64,000 bases of DNA, taken from Candidatus Tisiphia endosymbiont of Beris chalybata. Lineage in GTDB: Bacteria; Pseudomonadota; Alphaproteobacteria; Rickettsiales; Rickettsiaceae. The stretch spans positions 558,001-622,000 of the forward strand of contig NZ_OZ032159.1 in NCBI RefSeq assembly GCF_964026555.1. Reading direction: 5' to 3'. Positions 28,004 through 36,541 of this stretch are shown here, piece after piece; the first letter of the stretch is position 1; every line of letters begins with the position of its first letter. Both the position numbers and the translations under genes were made by a program. The notes under the pieces are model-generated. The model was not told where the DNA came from. It saw nothing but the letters and a program-made list of their open reading frames with translations, and did no database searches.

Positions 28004-28574
28004 ACTTTAGGAAATCATAAATTAGGAATAAAAGATTAACTAGAAAGATCTTAATAATTAGTAAATGCTGAAGTTATCACCCAACCATAGCCGGTATAAA
28101 ATCTACTTGATACTATTATAACTTACTGCTTATGATATTCTGTAAGGAGCAACAATGTTCTAGAACTTATCTCTAAAGTAAGGCGCAATTTTTAATTATT
28201 ATATTTCAAAACTGTATTCGGTGAACGTAGCGCTGTCAAGAAAAATGTTAGTTTTTTTATATCCTCCTACCCAAGGAGCTGAACATTACTTAAGCTTTAT
28301 CAGATAGCTTTACTAGAAATTAACGGAATTTCTGCAATAGACCTCTTGCATAACCTAAAGATAATTGAAGAATTTTTAGGAGAAACGAAGTCGAGTACCG
28401 CAGCGTACATAGACGTACGTGAGGAACAGAGAGGAGTTTCGACAACAAAATTACCAATTAGATTAGGTTATGCAAGAGGTCTAATATATAAGATTGCCTA
28501 GTTAATTAAGATGAGTTAGGGGCTAGGAGAGAGGCGCGAAGCCTAGAGATAAGATGGTAGAGCAATGAGCGATA
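28004..28574. other. Gene-free region upstream of IS3 copy 1
   Basis: 28004-28337 is AT-rich with no recognisable gene or RNA. A complete family D element follows (28338-28482). At 28515-28574 there is a degenerate family L-like segment (GAGAGAGGCGCGAAGCCTAG) whose right part is cut off by the IS3 insertion. Confidence 0.6.
28338..28482. repeat. Palindromic element, family D, intact
   Basis: A 145-bp element with perfect 19-base ends (TAGACCTCTTGCATAACCT and its complement) and core CGAAGTCGAGTACCGCAGCG. The same version, inverted, is nested in family B at 48914-49059 with near-identical sequence, which suggests recent mobility. Confidence 0.88.
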
Positions 28575-28630
28575 TGAACTGCGCCCCTATGTTTAGACCA
28601 AAAAAGCTTTAAATAGAGAGACTATTATTT

Positions 28631-29527
28631 TCATAAACTATCTACAAAAATATTATTTTTATAATTTTGTAGCTGTTGTGGTAATAGTGGAATTGTGGGT
28701 AAGTCGCAAGACTTATCCATAAATCCACTATATATCTCAAACGGCGTTTTGTACTCCAAAGCCTGATGGGGCCTTTGATTGTTATACCAATTCAACCATT
28801 TCGGGATATTATTTTTCAACTCTAAAACTGAAGTACACCGGTATAAATACGACCCCTCATACTTAAACGATCGCCATAAACGCTCAATATGGGCATTATC
28901 GTTACACCTGCCTTTGCCCGTCATGCTGATGCTTATGACGCATCTCCTCAATTCATTAATCCAATCCTCGCTGGTAAACTGGCTACCTTGATCACTATTA
29001 ATTATCGACGGCTTCCCATATTTAGCTATAGCATCTTCTAACGCTAGCAAACAGCTCTCTGTATTTAAACTATTTGATAAACGATATCCTACTACTAATC
29101 TAGTATAAACATCGATTAATGCAACCAAATACATAAAACCACTTTGTACCCTTAAATAAGTGATATCCACCTGCCATACCTGATTTGGCTTTATAACCTC
29201 TAACCCTGATAGCAAATATGGATAAATAGCTTCTTTTAGGTTTCTTTTACTTGTATTAATCGAAGGGTAAATTGCTTGCAAATTCATTAGTTTCATCAAC
29301 CTCCTGACTTTTTTGCTGTTAACAATTACCACTTCTCTCCTAAGTATCGCCGTTATTCGCCGGTAACCATATATCGGATAATTACTATAGATCTCAACTA
29401 TTCTATTACTTAAATAATTATCTTGATCCTTCTCCGAATCCTTGTAATATAGGCTGGAGCGGTTCAGATTCAATAGCTGACTTTGCCGACGAACACTTAA
29501 ATCTTTATAATCCTTATCTACCATCAC
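28631..29527 (-). CDS. IS3-family transposase OrfB
   Basis: This is the 298-residue DDE catalytic half of an IS3 transposase. The HTH_21 region (about 35-95, YPIYGYRRITAIL) is followed by the integrase core with Asp in QVDITYLRV, Asp in NSDQGSQFTS and Glu in AHIERLWRSFK. The ending RPHQALEYKTPFEIY is typical. OrfB begins 8 bases after the OrfA stop; a frameshifted OrfAB fusion is the usual active form, but no overlap is seen here. Confidence 0.93.
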   Translation of the reverse strand: MMVDKDYKDLSVRRQSQLLNLNRSSLYYKDSEKDQDNYLSNRIVEIYSNYPIYGYRRITAILRREVVIVNSKKVRRLMKLMNLQAIYPSINTSKRNLKEAIYPYLLSGLEVIKPNQVWQVDITYLRVQSGFMYLVALIDVYTRLVVGYRLSNSLNTESCLLALEDAIAKYGKPSIINSDQGSQFTSEDWINELRRCVISISMTGKGRCNDNAHIERLWRSFKYEGSYLYRCTSVLELKNNIPKWLNWYNNQRPHQALEYKTPFEIYSGFMDKSCDLPTIPLLPQQLQNYKNNIFVDSL

Positions 29528-29535
29528 TTTCCTCT

Positions 29536-29829
29536 TTATAGTTTCAACTTGGCAGATACGAGCTGCAAAAAATCGTTTTCTACCTTCAATTTGCCAATAG
29601 TTGCATGCAGTTTCTCTATTTCGCTTGTAGAACTAGAGGAATTACCGTTTTCATAGCTAAACTTAAAAATATCAGCACCATTTTCCAAAAATTGTTTCTT
29701 CCACCTTGTCATTACCGACCTTGGAACTTGATATTTTGAGATTATTTCAGCAATACTCAAATCTCCTCGGATCATCTCTAGCGATACTTTAAACTTAAAT
29801 TCTTTACTGTAACTTTTTGGCTTACTCAT
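29536..29829 (-). CDS. IS3-family transposase OrfA
   Basis: A 97-residue DNA-binding half: a helix-turn-helix (SKEFKFKVSLEMIRGDLSI onward, about 7-55) and a C-terminal leucine-rich coiled coil (EIEKLHATIGKLKVENDFL). It recognises the IS ends and normally joins OrfB. AGGAGCAG lies upstream of the ATG. Confidence 0.9.
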   Translation of the reverse strand: MSKPKSYSKEFKFKVSLEMIRGDLSIAEIISKYQVPRSVMTRWKKQFLENGADIFKFSYENGNSSSSTSEIEKLHATIGKLKVENDFLQLVSAKLKL

Positions 29830-29959
29830 TTTCGACTGCTCCTATTTTATATTTATTTTAACATAAAATAGTCTCTCTATCACTGCTCTAGTTTTCGGGG
29901 CGCATTACGATATATGTCCATAATTTATATTAATTGACTATAGCTTCTAGCTACTGCTA

Positions 29960-30238
29960 TTATATTTGAATCCACCCTTCTTCATTCTCGCTACTATTCA
30001 CCTCATCAACCTCTATATCTAGATAGCTGCGTAAATAATCTAAATCCTTTTTCATCTCATATATTTGTTTGCTTAATATCTTAAAATAATTTTCAAGCTT
30101 TTTATGGTTGACGCCTATTTCACTCCTGAGCGCCAAAACATTTCCTGATAAACCTAATATCTTGCTTTCTAGCTCTTTAATCCTTATCTGCTCTGAATTT
30201 TGCGCCTCAAGCTGAATACTCTTAACTTTATTAAACAT
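29960..30238 (-). CDS. Small coiled-coil protein of unknown function
   Basis: This 92-residue protein is almost entirely helical with heptad spacing (IKELESKILGLSGNVLALRS, KLENYFKILSKQIYEMKKDL) and has an acidic C-terminus. AGAAGG lies seven bases before the ATG, so it is probably translated. It lies between IS3 copy 1 and IS630 copy 1. I do not recognise the family. Confidence 0.5.
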   Translation of the reverse strand: MFNKVKSIQLEAQNSEQIRIKELESKILGLSGNVLALRSEIGVNHKKLENYFKILSKQIYEMKKDLDYLRSYLDIEVDEVNSSENEEGWIQI

Positions 30239-30345
30239 ATAACCTTCTAATTAAAAATTTTTATATCCATTCTATTATGTTATGACCCCCGGTATATTGA
30301 TACGGAGGGATACTATTAAAAAAGCATATATAGAGTAATTAGGTA

Positions 30346-31452
30346 ATACCATTTCCCCATTATAAGCAGAGATATTAGATTGATAGAATGAGTAATTTAT
30401 GATATAAAGCTAGGTAATAATGAAATAATAGGAAGTAACAAGGAAATGCCTAAAGTATCAAAAATGATAAATGACGAATTAGTATTAAAAGCAAGGGAAG
30501 CTTTGAATAACGGAGGGAAGAATGGTGTTGTAGTAACAAGATTAAAAGCCATACTAGCATCGAGTAAGCATGGTATTAAGAAAGTAGCGGAAGTTTATGA
30601 TATCAACAGATCTTCGCTACATAGATGGGTTGCTCTATTTCGAGATCAAGGCATTGATGGTCTCAAGAACATAGCAAAGCCTTCTAGATCAAAATTAAAT
30701 ACTGCTCAAAAAGATGAGATTAAAACTTTGATAAAGAGAGACAGTAGTATTACGATTAAGAAATTAAAGATAGTGATAAAAGAAAAATTTGATATAGATA
30801 TAGAAAAATCTAGTATACATAGAATGCTAGGGGCACTTGGGTTTAGGCATATTACTGGTAGAAAGAGGCATTACAAAGCTGACACATCTTCTCAAGAAGA
30901 ATTCAAAAAAAAATCTACAACAAGTACACCAAGATAATCCTATGGTACCTATTTATTTTTTTGATGAGACTAGGTTTGGGACCAATACAAAACATGGTTT
31001 AGGATGGTTTGAAAAAGGCAGTAGGACTCCAGTTCCTACAAAGCTGGGATTTAAATCATTTTATCTTTATTCTGCTACAAATCATAGAGATGGAGACTCT
31101 TTTAGTTTAATTATTCCGAATGTTGATAAGGCCTGTATGCAAGTTTTTCTTAATGAATTTGCGAAACATATAACTACAAAAGTTATACTAGTGATGGATG
31201 GAGCTGGATGGCATAAAGGTCTTACAATACCAGCTAATATTGAGATTATGTACTTACCACCATATAGTCCAGAGTTAAATCCTGTAGAGAGGTTGTGGCA
31301 ACATTTAAAAGATTCGGTATTAAAAAATAAAGTTTACGATTGTTTAACTAAACTTGAAGATGCTGTAATTGAATTTATTCAATCTATTTCAATAGAAACT
31401 ATAAAATCTATATGTAATTGTTCATATATCTATTTATAATAGGGAAATGGTA
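30346..31452 (+). mobile_element. IS630-family insertion sequence, copy 1
   Basis: A 1107-bp element with inverted ends TACCATTTCCC and GGGAAATGGTA, flanked by TA at 30344-30345 and 31453-31454, the target duplication expected for IS630/Tc1-mariner elements. It encodes the same proteins as the copy at 46791-47897. Confidence 0.94.
30446..31439 (+). CDS. IS630-family transposase, two frames joined by a frameshift
   Basis: The first frame (30446-30937) encodes a 163-residue helix-turn-helix region (KKVAEVYDINRSSLHRWVAL and a second HTH). The second frame (to 31439) encodes the DDE domain with Asp in YFFDETRFG, Asp in VMDGAGWHK and Glu in SPELNPVERLW. The frames meet at a run of nine A at 30905-30913, and the second frame lies +1 relative to the first. 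The run is also intact in the second copy, so frameshifting or polymerase slippage is probably the normal way to make the full transposase. Confidence 0.9.
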
Positions 31453-31454
31453 TA

Positions 31455-31832
31455 AGACCTAAAATGGTCGGCAATAATAGAACCTGATTTTAGGAGGAGA
31501 TTATAGAAGGTTTTTTTATACTATTATCATTAGAATAAAGAGTAATTTATTAAGCAATAACCTATTAAATAATTGTTGTTCAATATAGTAATTATATGTA
31601 TAAGTTAATATAAATAAACCTAAGTTTGGAATCAGTTGAATCTGCAGGTAGCCACGTATACTGTGCGCATTTGAAGGGGTGAGAGAGGAAGGTTCACTTC
31701 AAGAAGAGCTAGGTCGCAGCAAAGCGAGAGGAACACAGCGTATACTTAACAGTATATGAGCAGACTCAATCTTTTTGTATTTACTCACTTTAATTTGTAG
31801 TAGTAGGAGCAAACTCACATTAAATTCAATAA
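31455..31832. other. Gene-free stretch with an E-like repeat remnant
   Basis: About 31660-31770 contains fragments of family E (CTTCAAGAAGAGCTAGGTCG, AGCGTATACTTAACAGTATA). The remainder is AT-rich without a recognisable gene. Confidence 0.5.
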
Positions 31833-31844
31833 TTGAATATACTT

Positions 31845-33172
31845 ATGAATAAGGAACTGGAATTTAATCTTGAAGAGGTCAAATGGGGTGAAATTAGAGA
31901 TGAGATATATAAAATAAATCGGGAATTAGCAGAAAAGTGTGACCAAGTTAATACATCTAACCAATATTCTCTATTTAAAATCCACTATCCTTACGGCGCT
32001 TCTATTGTTAACGAAGGAGATTTTAGTCTTCCTACTATAGATGGCAAGATAATCTCTATCAAAGATCCAAGAGTGCCAGAATCGGTGAGACAAAAATTGT
32101 CCTATAGCCCTATTCCTCTTAGCTTTATTCTCCATAATTCTAGTGAAGTATTTGTTAAGATCAAAGACAGAGTGATTCCTCTTAAGGTGCTTGCAGTTGG
32201 AAAGTTATTTGGCCTATTTGAAGTAATCAATATATTAATGCACACCCCTATCTCCATCCGCCTCTTTGGAATGTCAGTGCTGGAGCACGTTCGGTTTTTA
32301 TGCTACCAAGTATTTCAGATATGATAGGACATAATAGAATCCAAAAGAAATTTGGTACTAATATTCATCTTCCCTACCACCTTGTAGATCACTGGCAAAC
32401 ATTCGTTGAGATTAATAAATATTCTGCAGCAAAAGATTGTTGGCATAATACCATTTTAGTGTTTACTAATCAATGGTTTGAAGAAACAAACAATATTGGC
32501 TACGCAAAATTTGTTAACTACCTGGTTATACAAGGCTGGCAACAGTTACAATTTAGCCCATTAGGAGATTTTACTGAGTTTAGTCTACTCTGGTCATTTT
32601 TTACTCAGGAGATTAACAACCGTAATTTAAAGTCAAGGCCCTACTTAATTGACACTATTAAATATTTAATTTCCATTACTAAACAATTTGTAGTAGCCTT
32701 TCAACCTTCTACCAATGATCAAGCTTTACCGAGGCAGTTAATACAGCAAGTTTATATTGATGATTACAATCTAAAGGGTTATATACCTACTATCATGCAG
32801 CCTGCAACACTTACAAACCAAAATAATAAATTATATTATTCTCTGAGCTTACCAACTCTCCCTAATAGTTCACCATATTTTAAAAATCCGCCAAGTATAA
32901 TTGAAGATCAAAGAGAGATTAAACAATTATTAGCTATATTGTTGGATATAATCCATCAAATCAAGCACCCTAGTGCTCAATTAATGAAAAACGTCAAATT
33001 TCAAATGTTTCACTCGGGGCATGACCCATTTGGGCAAATAGTAGCAAGTAAACATATAGCAGCAAATGATAGTCGTTTCCTAAATTATAATGAATCCAAT
33101 GGACATAACAGGATATTTTGCTCTTCCTCTACTTTTTTTAATGGCTGTATAAGTATTGAATATGAGGAGTGA
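31845..33172 (+). pseudogene. Conserved hypothetical gene broken by a one-base frameshift
   Basis: Two overlapping frames together encode one protein of about 440 residues. The upstream frame ends after LFGLFEVINILMHTP and then becomes nonsense. The downstream frame is open from 32222 and reads YLHPPLWNVSAGARSVFMLP from 32249. Adding one C to the CCCC run at 32245-32248 joins them as MHTPYLHPPLWNVSAGARSV, so a single-base deletion is the likely cause. An ATG at 31845 is the best start; a TTG at 31833 is also in frame. No membrane segments or recognised domain. The 3' part ends SIEYEE. Function unknown. Confidence 0.72.
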
Positions 33173-33231
33173 AGCTCTATATAGTAAAGCGTCTTGAATT
33201 AGCTCTTACACTGCTCTCCCCCCGTTCTGCA

Positions 33232-33334
33232 TAGCATAGACCATTAAGGTGTGTACAGAGCATTTATCTTCAAGCATACATGAATACTATACTTCCCACA
33301 TACTATCATAAATATATCATAATGATATAAGCTA
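33232..33334. repeat. Palindromic element, family C, free copy
   Basis: A 103-bp element from TAGCATAGACCATTAAGG to GATATAAGCTA, matching 33464-33566 and (inverted) 15299-15401. It directly precedes the family A element that starts at 33340. Confidence 0.78.
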
Positions 33335-33404
33335 TACATTAGACTTCTTTCGAAACTCGCACCGCACAGAAAATTTGAAGGAGATGAGGAGCGCAAAAAC
33401 GTAG

Positions 33405-33637
33405 TATACTGCTCGTACTGCAAGAATTGGATTTTATTTTAAATGGCGAGCGTTTGCTGCGTATAGTATAGTCCATTAAGGTACGTACAGGGTATTTATC
33501 TTCAAATATGCATGACTACTATGCTTCCCGGGTACTCTCGTGTATGTATCATAGTAACCTAAGCTATACATGCCAGTACGTGAGTACGTGAGTCCATGAT
33601 AAAATAAAAAAACAATTTTTGAAAGACGAGTAGTATA
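33405..33637. repeat. Palindromic element, family B, copy 4 (middle layer)
   Basis: Starts TATACTGCTCGTACTGCAAG and ends AAAGACGAGTAGTATA. It is split by family C at the same GCG-TA-CATGCC site as the copy at 15240-15473. Confidence 0.83.
33464..33566. repeat. Palindromic element, family C (innermost layer)
   Basis: A 103-bp element between TA at 33462-33463 and TA at 33567-33568. It contains GTCCATTAAGGTACGTACAG and the family ending CTAAGCTA. Confidence 0.8.
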
Positions 33638-33793
33638 TATTAACTAGTCTATAGACTGCAATGTAGTATTAGATGCAGTTAAAGATGCAGCTAAAGATCC
33701 CGCTTAAACTCATTTTCCCAATTACCAGCTCGAGTACGAGTTTCGAAAGAAGTCTATTTTGAATTTCGTTTCTTACTACGATATAGCTAGCTC

Positions 33794-34795
33794 ACGTTAA
33801 TTCTGGATAAGGGGAATATGGGAGGATAATAGATAATAAGGATTGCCAAGGGAGGCAACCTACAGTATTGAAGTTTTTGAACAAAAAAACAAACTGTAGG
33901 CATGAAGAAAGATATCACAGAATTATATAGTTTTATAGATGATTTTTGTAAAATTTATCTTGAATATGAAAAGAGCAAATTATTACCATCCAATAAGCAG
34001 AGAGATCGCGCTTGTAATATGAGTTTAAGCGAAATGTTAACAATAATAATTATGTTTCATACATCGCATGCTAAGAACTTTAAATTTTTCTATAAAACTT
34101 ACGTCGAATATTTACATAAGAACGACTTCCCTAGCGCCCTAAGCTATAACAGATTTGTTGCTTTAATGCCGCGATTATTCATGCCCTTAAATATGTTGAT
34201 TCATTTATTATTTGGGCAAGAAACAGGTATTTATTTTATTGACTCTACAACAATTAAAGCTTGTCACAATAAACGACGCTATAGTAATAAAGTTTTTAAA
34301 GGATTAGCCAAACATAGTAAATCCTCTATGGGATATTTTTATGGCTTTAAATTACATTTAATAATTAATAACCAAGGAGAAATTATGGCATTAAAAGTGA
34401 CTAATGGTAATGTAGATGATAGAGTTCCGGTAGCGCAATTAACTAAAGGATTAACTGGCATTATGGCCGCTGACAAGGGATATATCAAGCAAAATTTGTT
34501 TTTAAATTTATATGAAAGAGGCTTAAAAATGATTCATGGAATTAAGAAAAATATGGCGAATAAATTAATGGATTTAAAGGAAAAAATCTTGCTTCGAAAA
34601 CGAAACTTAATTGAAACAGTTTTTGATTTTTTAAAAAATAAAATGAATCTTGAACATACAAGACATAGATCTCCTATTAATGCTTTTGTTCATATTCTTT
34701 CTACCCTAGTTGCTTATTCTCTAAAAAAAACTAAACCTTCCACAAAACTTGACTTTAATCTATATATTCATAACTCTCTTATCCAGAATTAACGT
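33794..34795 (+). mobile_element. IS982-family insertion sequence
   Basis: A 1002-bp element with inverted ends ACGTTAATTCTGGATAAG and CTTATCCAGAATTAACGT (perfect over 18 bases), flanked by TAGCTC on both sides (33788-33793 and 34796-34801), a 6-bp target duplication. It has one transposase gene. A single copy is seen in this window. Confidence 0.92.
33902..34792 (+). CDS. IS982-family transposase
   Basis: This 296-residue transposase appears intact. An N-terminal helical region (MSLSEMLTIIIMFHTSHAKN) precedes the DDE core: Asp in YFIDSTTIKAC, GYFYGFKLHLIINNQGEI, Asp in MAADKGYI and Glu in NLIETVFDFLKNK. The stop codon lies within the right inverted repeat. The complete frame and intact ends suggest that it could be functional. 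Confidence 0.92.
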   Translation: MKKDITELYSFIDDFCKIYLEYEKSKLLPSNKQRDRACNMSLSEMLTIIIMFHTSHAKNFKFFYKTYVEYLHKNDFPSALSYNRFVALMPRLFMPLNMLIHLLFGQETGIYFIDSTTIKACHNKRRYSNKVFKGLAKHSKSSMGYFYGFKLHLIINNQGEIMALKVTNGNVDDRVPVAQLTKGLTGIMAADKGYIKQNLFLNLYERGLKMIHGIKKNMANKLMDLKEKILLRKRNLIETVFDFLKNKMNLEHTRHRSPINAFVHILSTLVAYSLKKTKPSTKLDFNLYIHNSLIQN

Positions 34796-34824
34796 TAGCT
34801 CATTATCAATTACCTATTGTAACG

Positions 34825-34949
34825 TATAGCCAAAGTGATTTAGCTGGTGAGTCTTGAATTTAAAGGTGAGGTTGCACAGCGTATGAGAATACGTGAGCAT
34901 AACCGAATCCTGCAGAATCAAGTGTCACCAGTAAATACCTCAGGCTACA
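34825..34949. repeat. Palindromic element, family F
   Basis: Runs from TATAGCCAAAGTGATTTAGC to a paired end CACCAGTAAATACCTCAGGC. It contains GGTTGCACAGCGTATGAGAA. The left part matches 7667-7746; a partial copy is at about 22775-22840. Confidence 0.72.
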
Positions 34950-35105
34950 ATATTGACCGCAGTAACTCCATACTATTCTACTGCTTACCCTAAAACTAGC
35001 CAGTCTTTTTTGTTATACAAAATTTTATTATTAATGTTTATTAATGTTTATTTTTTAATCAATAACCCCTATTTTTTAAATTTTCATTTAATTGAGTACA
35101 ATTTA

Positions 35106-36428
35106 ATGTTACCCATTTTAAAATCTATTGTAGACCGCATCAAATCTACTTCTCCTCTAAACTTAGAAAACATTACCTTTGTTTGTGTGCAGCATCTCCT
35201 TTTTACTACTATAGATATCATAGAATCCTTAATATTGCTTAAGGCTAAGCCAAACAATATCCATATTATGGGTAAAATATATTCCTCTTGCCCTGCGGTG
35301 GTGAAGCAGCTAATGAATATAGGAGCAAATTACCATCCCAGTTCTCGCCCATCACAACTCGGTTATTTCAATGATTCTTTTAATTCTGACCTCATCAATA
35401 TGTGGGATAAAATTACTAACTTGATAATTAATACTAACTCTGACACTATTATTATTCTTGATGATGGCGGCAAAACTATTGCTAATTGCCCAAAGGCCTT
35501 AAAGGAAAATTATCAGATCTTTGTCGTAGAACAAACTTCCTCGGGTATGTCTTATATCACAAAAAATAATATCGCTTTACCAACGGTTAATGTTGCCTAC
35601 TCTGCGGCAAAACAATTACTAGAATCTCCTATGATTGCTAAAGCAGTCATCACTAAATTAATGCCTTCCCTGCCAGTACATACTAATAAGGCGGTATGTG
35701 GGGTGGTAGGTTTGGGAGTAATAGGACGAGCGATTGTGCAGATGCTTTTATCCCTTGGCCATACGGTAATAGTGTACGACAAGATATGTGACAGATATGA
35801 CTTATTAGGTTCTGTTAAGCTTATGGAGGATAAGCAATTACTATTCCAAGAAGCAGAATATATTTTCGGTTGTACCGGGGAAGATATTACTACCTCCATA
35901 GATTTAAGTAAGCTCAAGGGTGTTAAGAACTTCATTAGTTGCTCATCGCAGGATATAGAATTTTGTTCCTTATTAAAAATGATTCAAGATCGTTCTTATA
36001 AGGTCATAGATGTGCTTGATGATATAGAATATTCCTTACATACAGAATACCCGATAAATAATAGCGTAATTAGAATATTGCAAGGAGGATATCCTATAAA
36101 TCTAGATAATACTGGTGAATCTGTGCCCGCTAAAGATATACAACTAACACGGGGCCTATTATTTGGGGGAGTTATTCAAGCAATATTACAATTATTACAA
36201 AATCCTGAACCTAAACAATATATGTTAGATCCCGCTCTCCAAAAATTCATTGTCCAAGAATTAATCAATAGCCAAAACCCAGAGGAGCGCTCATCTAATA
36301 GTCCGTTAATAACACATTTCCTCAATGAGCAATGGATTCAAAATAATTCTAGTGGCGAATATGTCACAAATGATATTATCATAACTTTGTGTAACAGAAA
36401 GAAAAACTGTTACAGAAAAAGCACATAA
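35106..36428 (+). CDS. NAD-binding protein related to S-adenosylhomocysteinase / 2-hydroxyacid dehydrogenases
   Basis: The C-terminal half has a Rossmann fold: the nucleotide motif AVCGVVGLGVIGRAIVQMLL, then HTVIVYDK and FGCTGEDIT, in the order seen in the NAD domain of S-adenosylhomocysteinase-like proteins. The segment SSQDIEFCSLL also fits that fold. The N-terminal half is divergent and lacks clear substrate residues. The frame is open from a TTG at 34953, but the upstream part is hydrophobic and repeat-adjacent; I chose the ATG at 35106. It stands alone between IS982 and the surface-protein genes and may be an acquired accessory gene. The substrate is unknown. Confidence 0.6.
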   Translation: MLPILKSIVDRIKSTSPLNLENITFVCVQHLLFTTIDIIESLILLKAKPNNIHIMGKIYSSCPAVVKQLMNIGANYHPSSRPSQLGYFNDSFNSDLINMWDKITNLIINTNSDTIIILDDGGKTIANCPKALKENYQIFVVEQTSSGMSYITKNNIALPTVNVAYSAAKQLLESPMIAKAVITKLMPSLPVHTNKAVCGVVGLGVIGRAIVQMLLSLGHTVIVYDKICDRYDLLGSVKLMEDKQLLFQEAEYIFGCTGEDITTSIDLSKLKGVKNFISCSSQDIEFCSLLKMIQDRSYKVIDVLDDIEYSLHTEYPINNSVIRILQGGYPINLDNTGESVPAKDIQLTRGLLFGGVIQAILQLLQNPEPKQYMLDPALQKFIVQELINSQNPEERSSNSPLITHFLNEQWIQNNSSGEYVTNDIIITLCNRKKNCYRKST

Positions 36429-36430
36429 AT

Positions 36431-36541
36431 TAGACCTGGTTCGCAGCTCGCATCTCACAGGGAATTGGGGACAAACTGGGAGTGCAAAACCGCAGCGCTC
36501 TCATATTCCTAATGCTAATTTAGTTTTAGGAAATGGTATTA
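36431..36541. repeat. Hybrid palindromic element (family A left half, family I right half)
   Basis: The left half, TAGACCTGGTTCGCAGCTCG, is family A. The right half, CCTAATGCTAATTTAGTTTT with end AGGAAATGGTATTA, is family I as at 51930-51966. It looks like a recombination product and overlaps the stop codon of the following gene. Confidence 0.68.

Larger units (their letters stand above)
28575..29909 (-). mobile_element. IS3-family insertion sequence, copy 1
   Basis: A 1335-bp element identical in length and in encoded proteins to 49571-50905. Ends carry imperfect inverted repeats centred on TGCGCCCC (left TGAACTGCGCCCC, right complement CGTAATGCGCCCC). It is flanked by ATA on both sides, compatible with the 3-4 bp target duplication of IS3. 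It encodes OrfA and OrfB on the minus strand. Confidence 0.92.
33340..33756. repeat. Palindromic element, family A, interrupted by family B, itself interrupted by family C
   Basis: Outer ends are TAGACTTCTTTCGAAACTCG and CGAGTTTCGAAAGAAGTCTA. The family A core (GAAGGAGATGAGGAGCGC) is broken at about 33404 by a family B copy (33405-33637), and that copy contains family C at 33464-33566. This is three generations of insertion. Confidence 0.83.

Noticed and set aside
28140..28340. Possible small RNA in the region upstream of the family D element
   Set aside because: No stable stem or known RNA signature could be identified by eye.
29527..29536. IS3 OrfA and OrfB separated by a stop, possible decay
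   Set aside because: Both copies have the same arrangement and conserved catalytic residues, so separation alone does not show inactivity.
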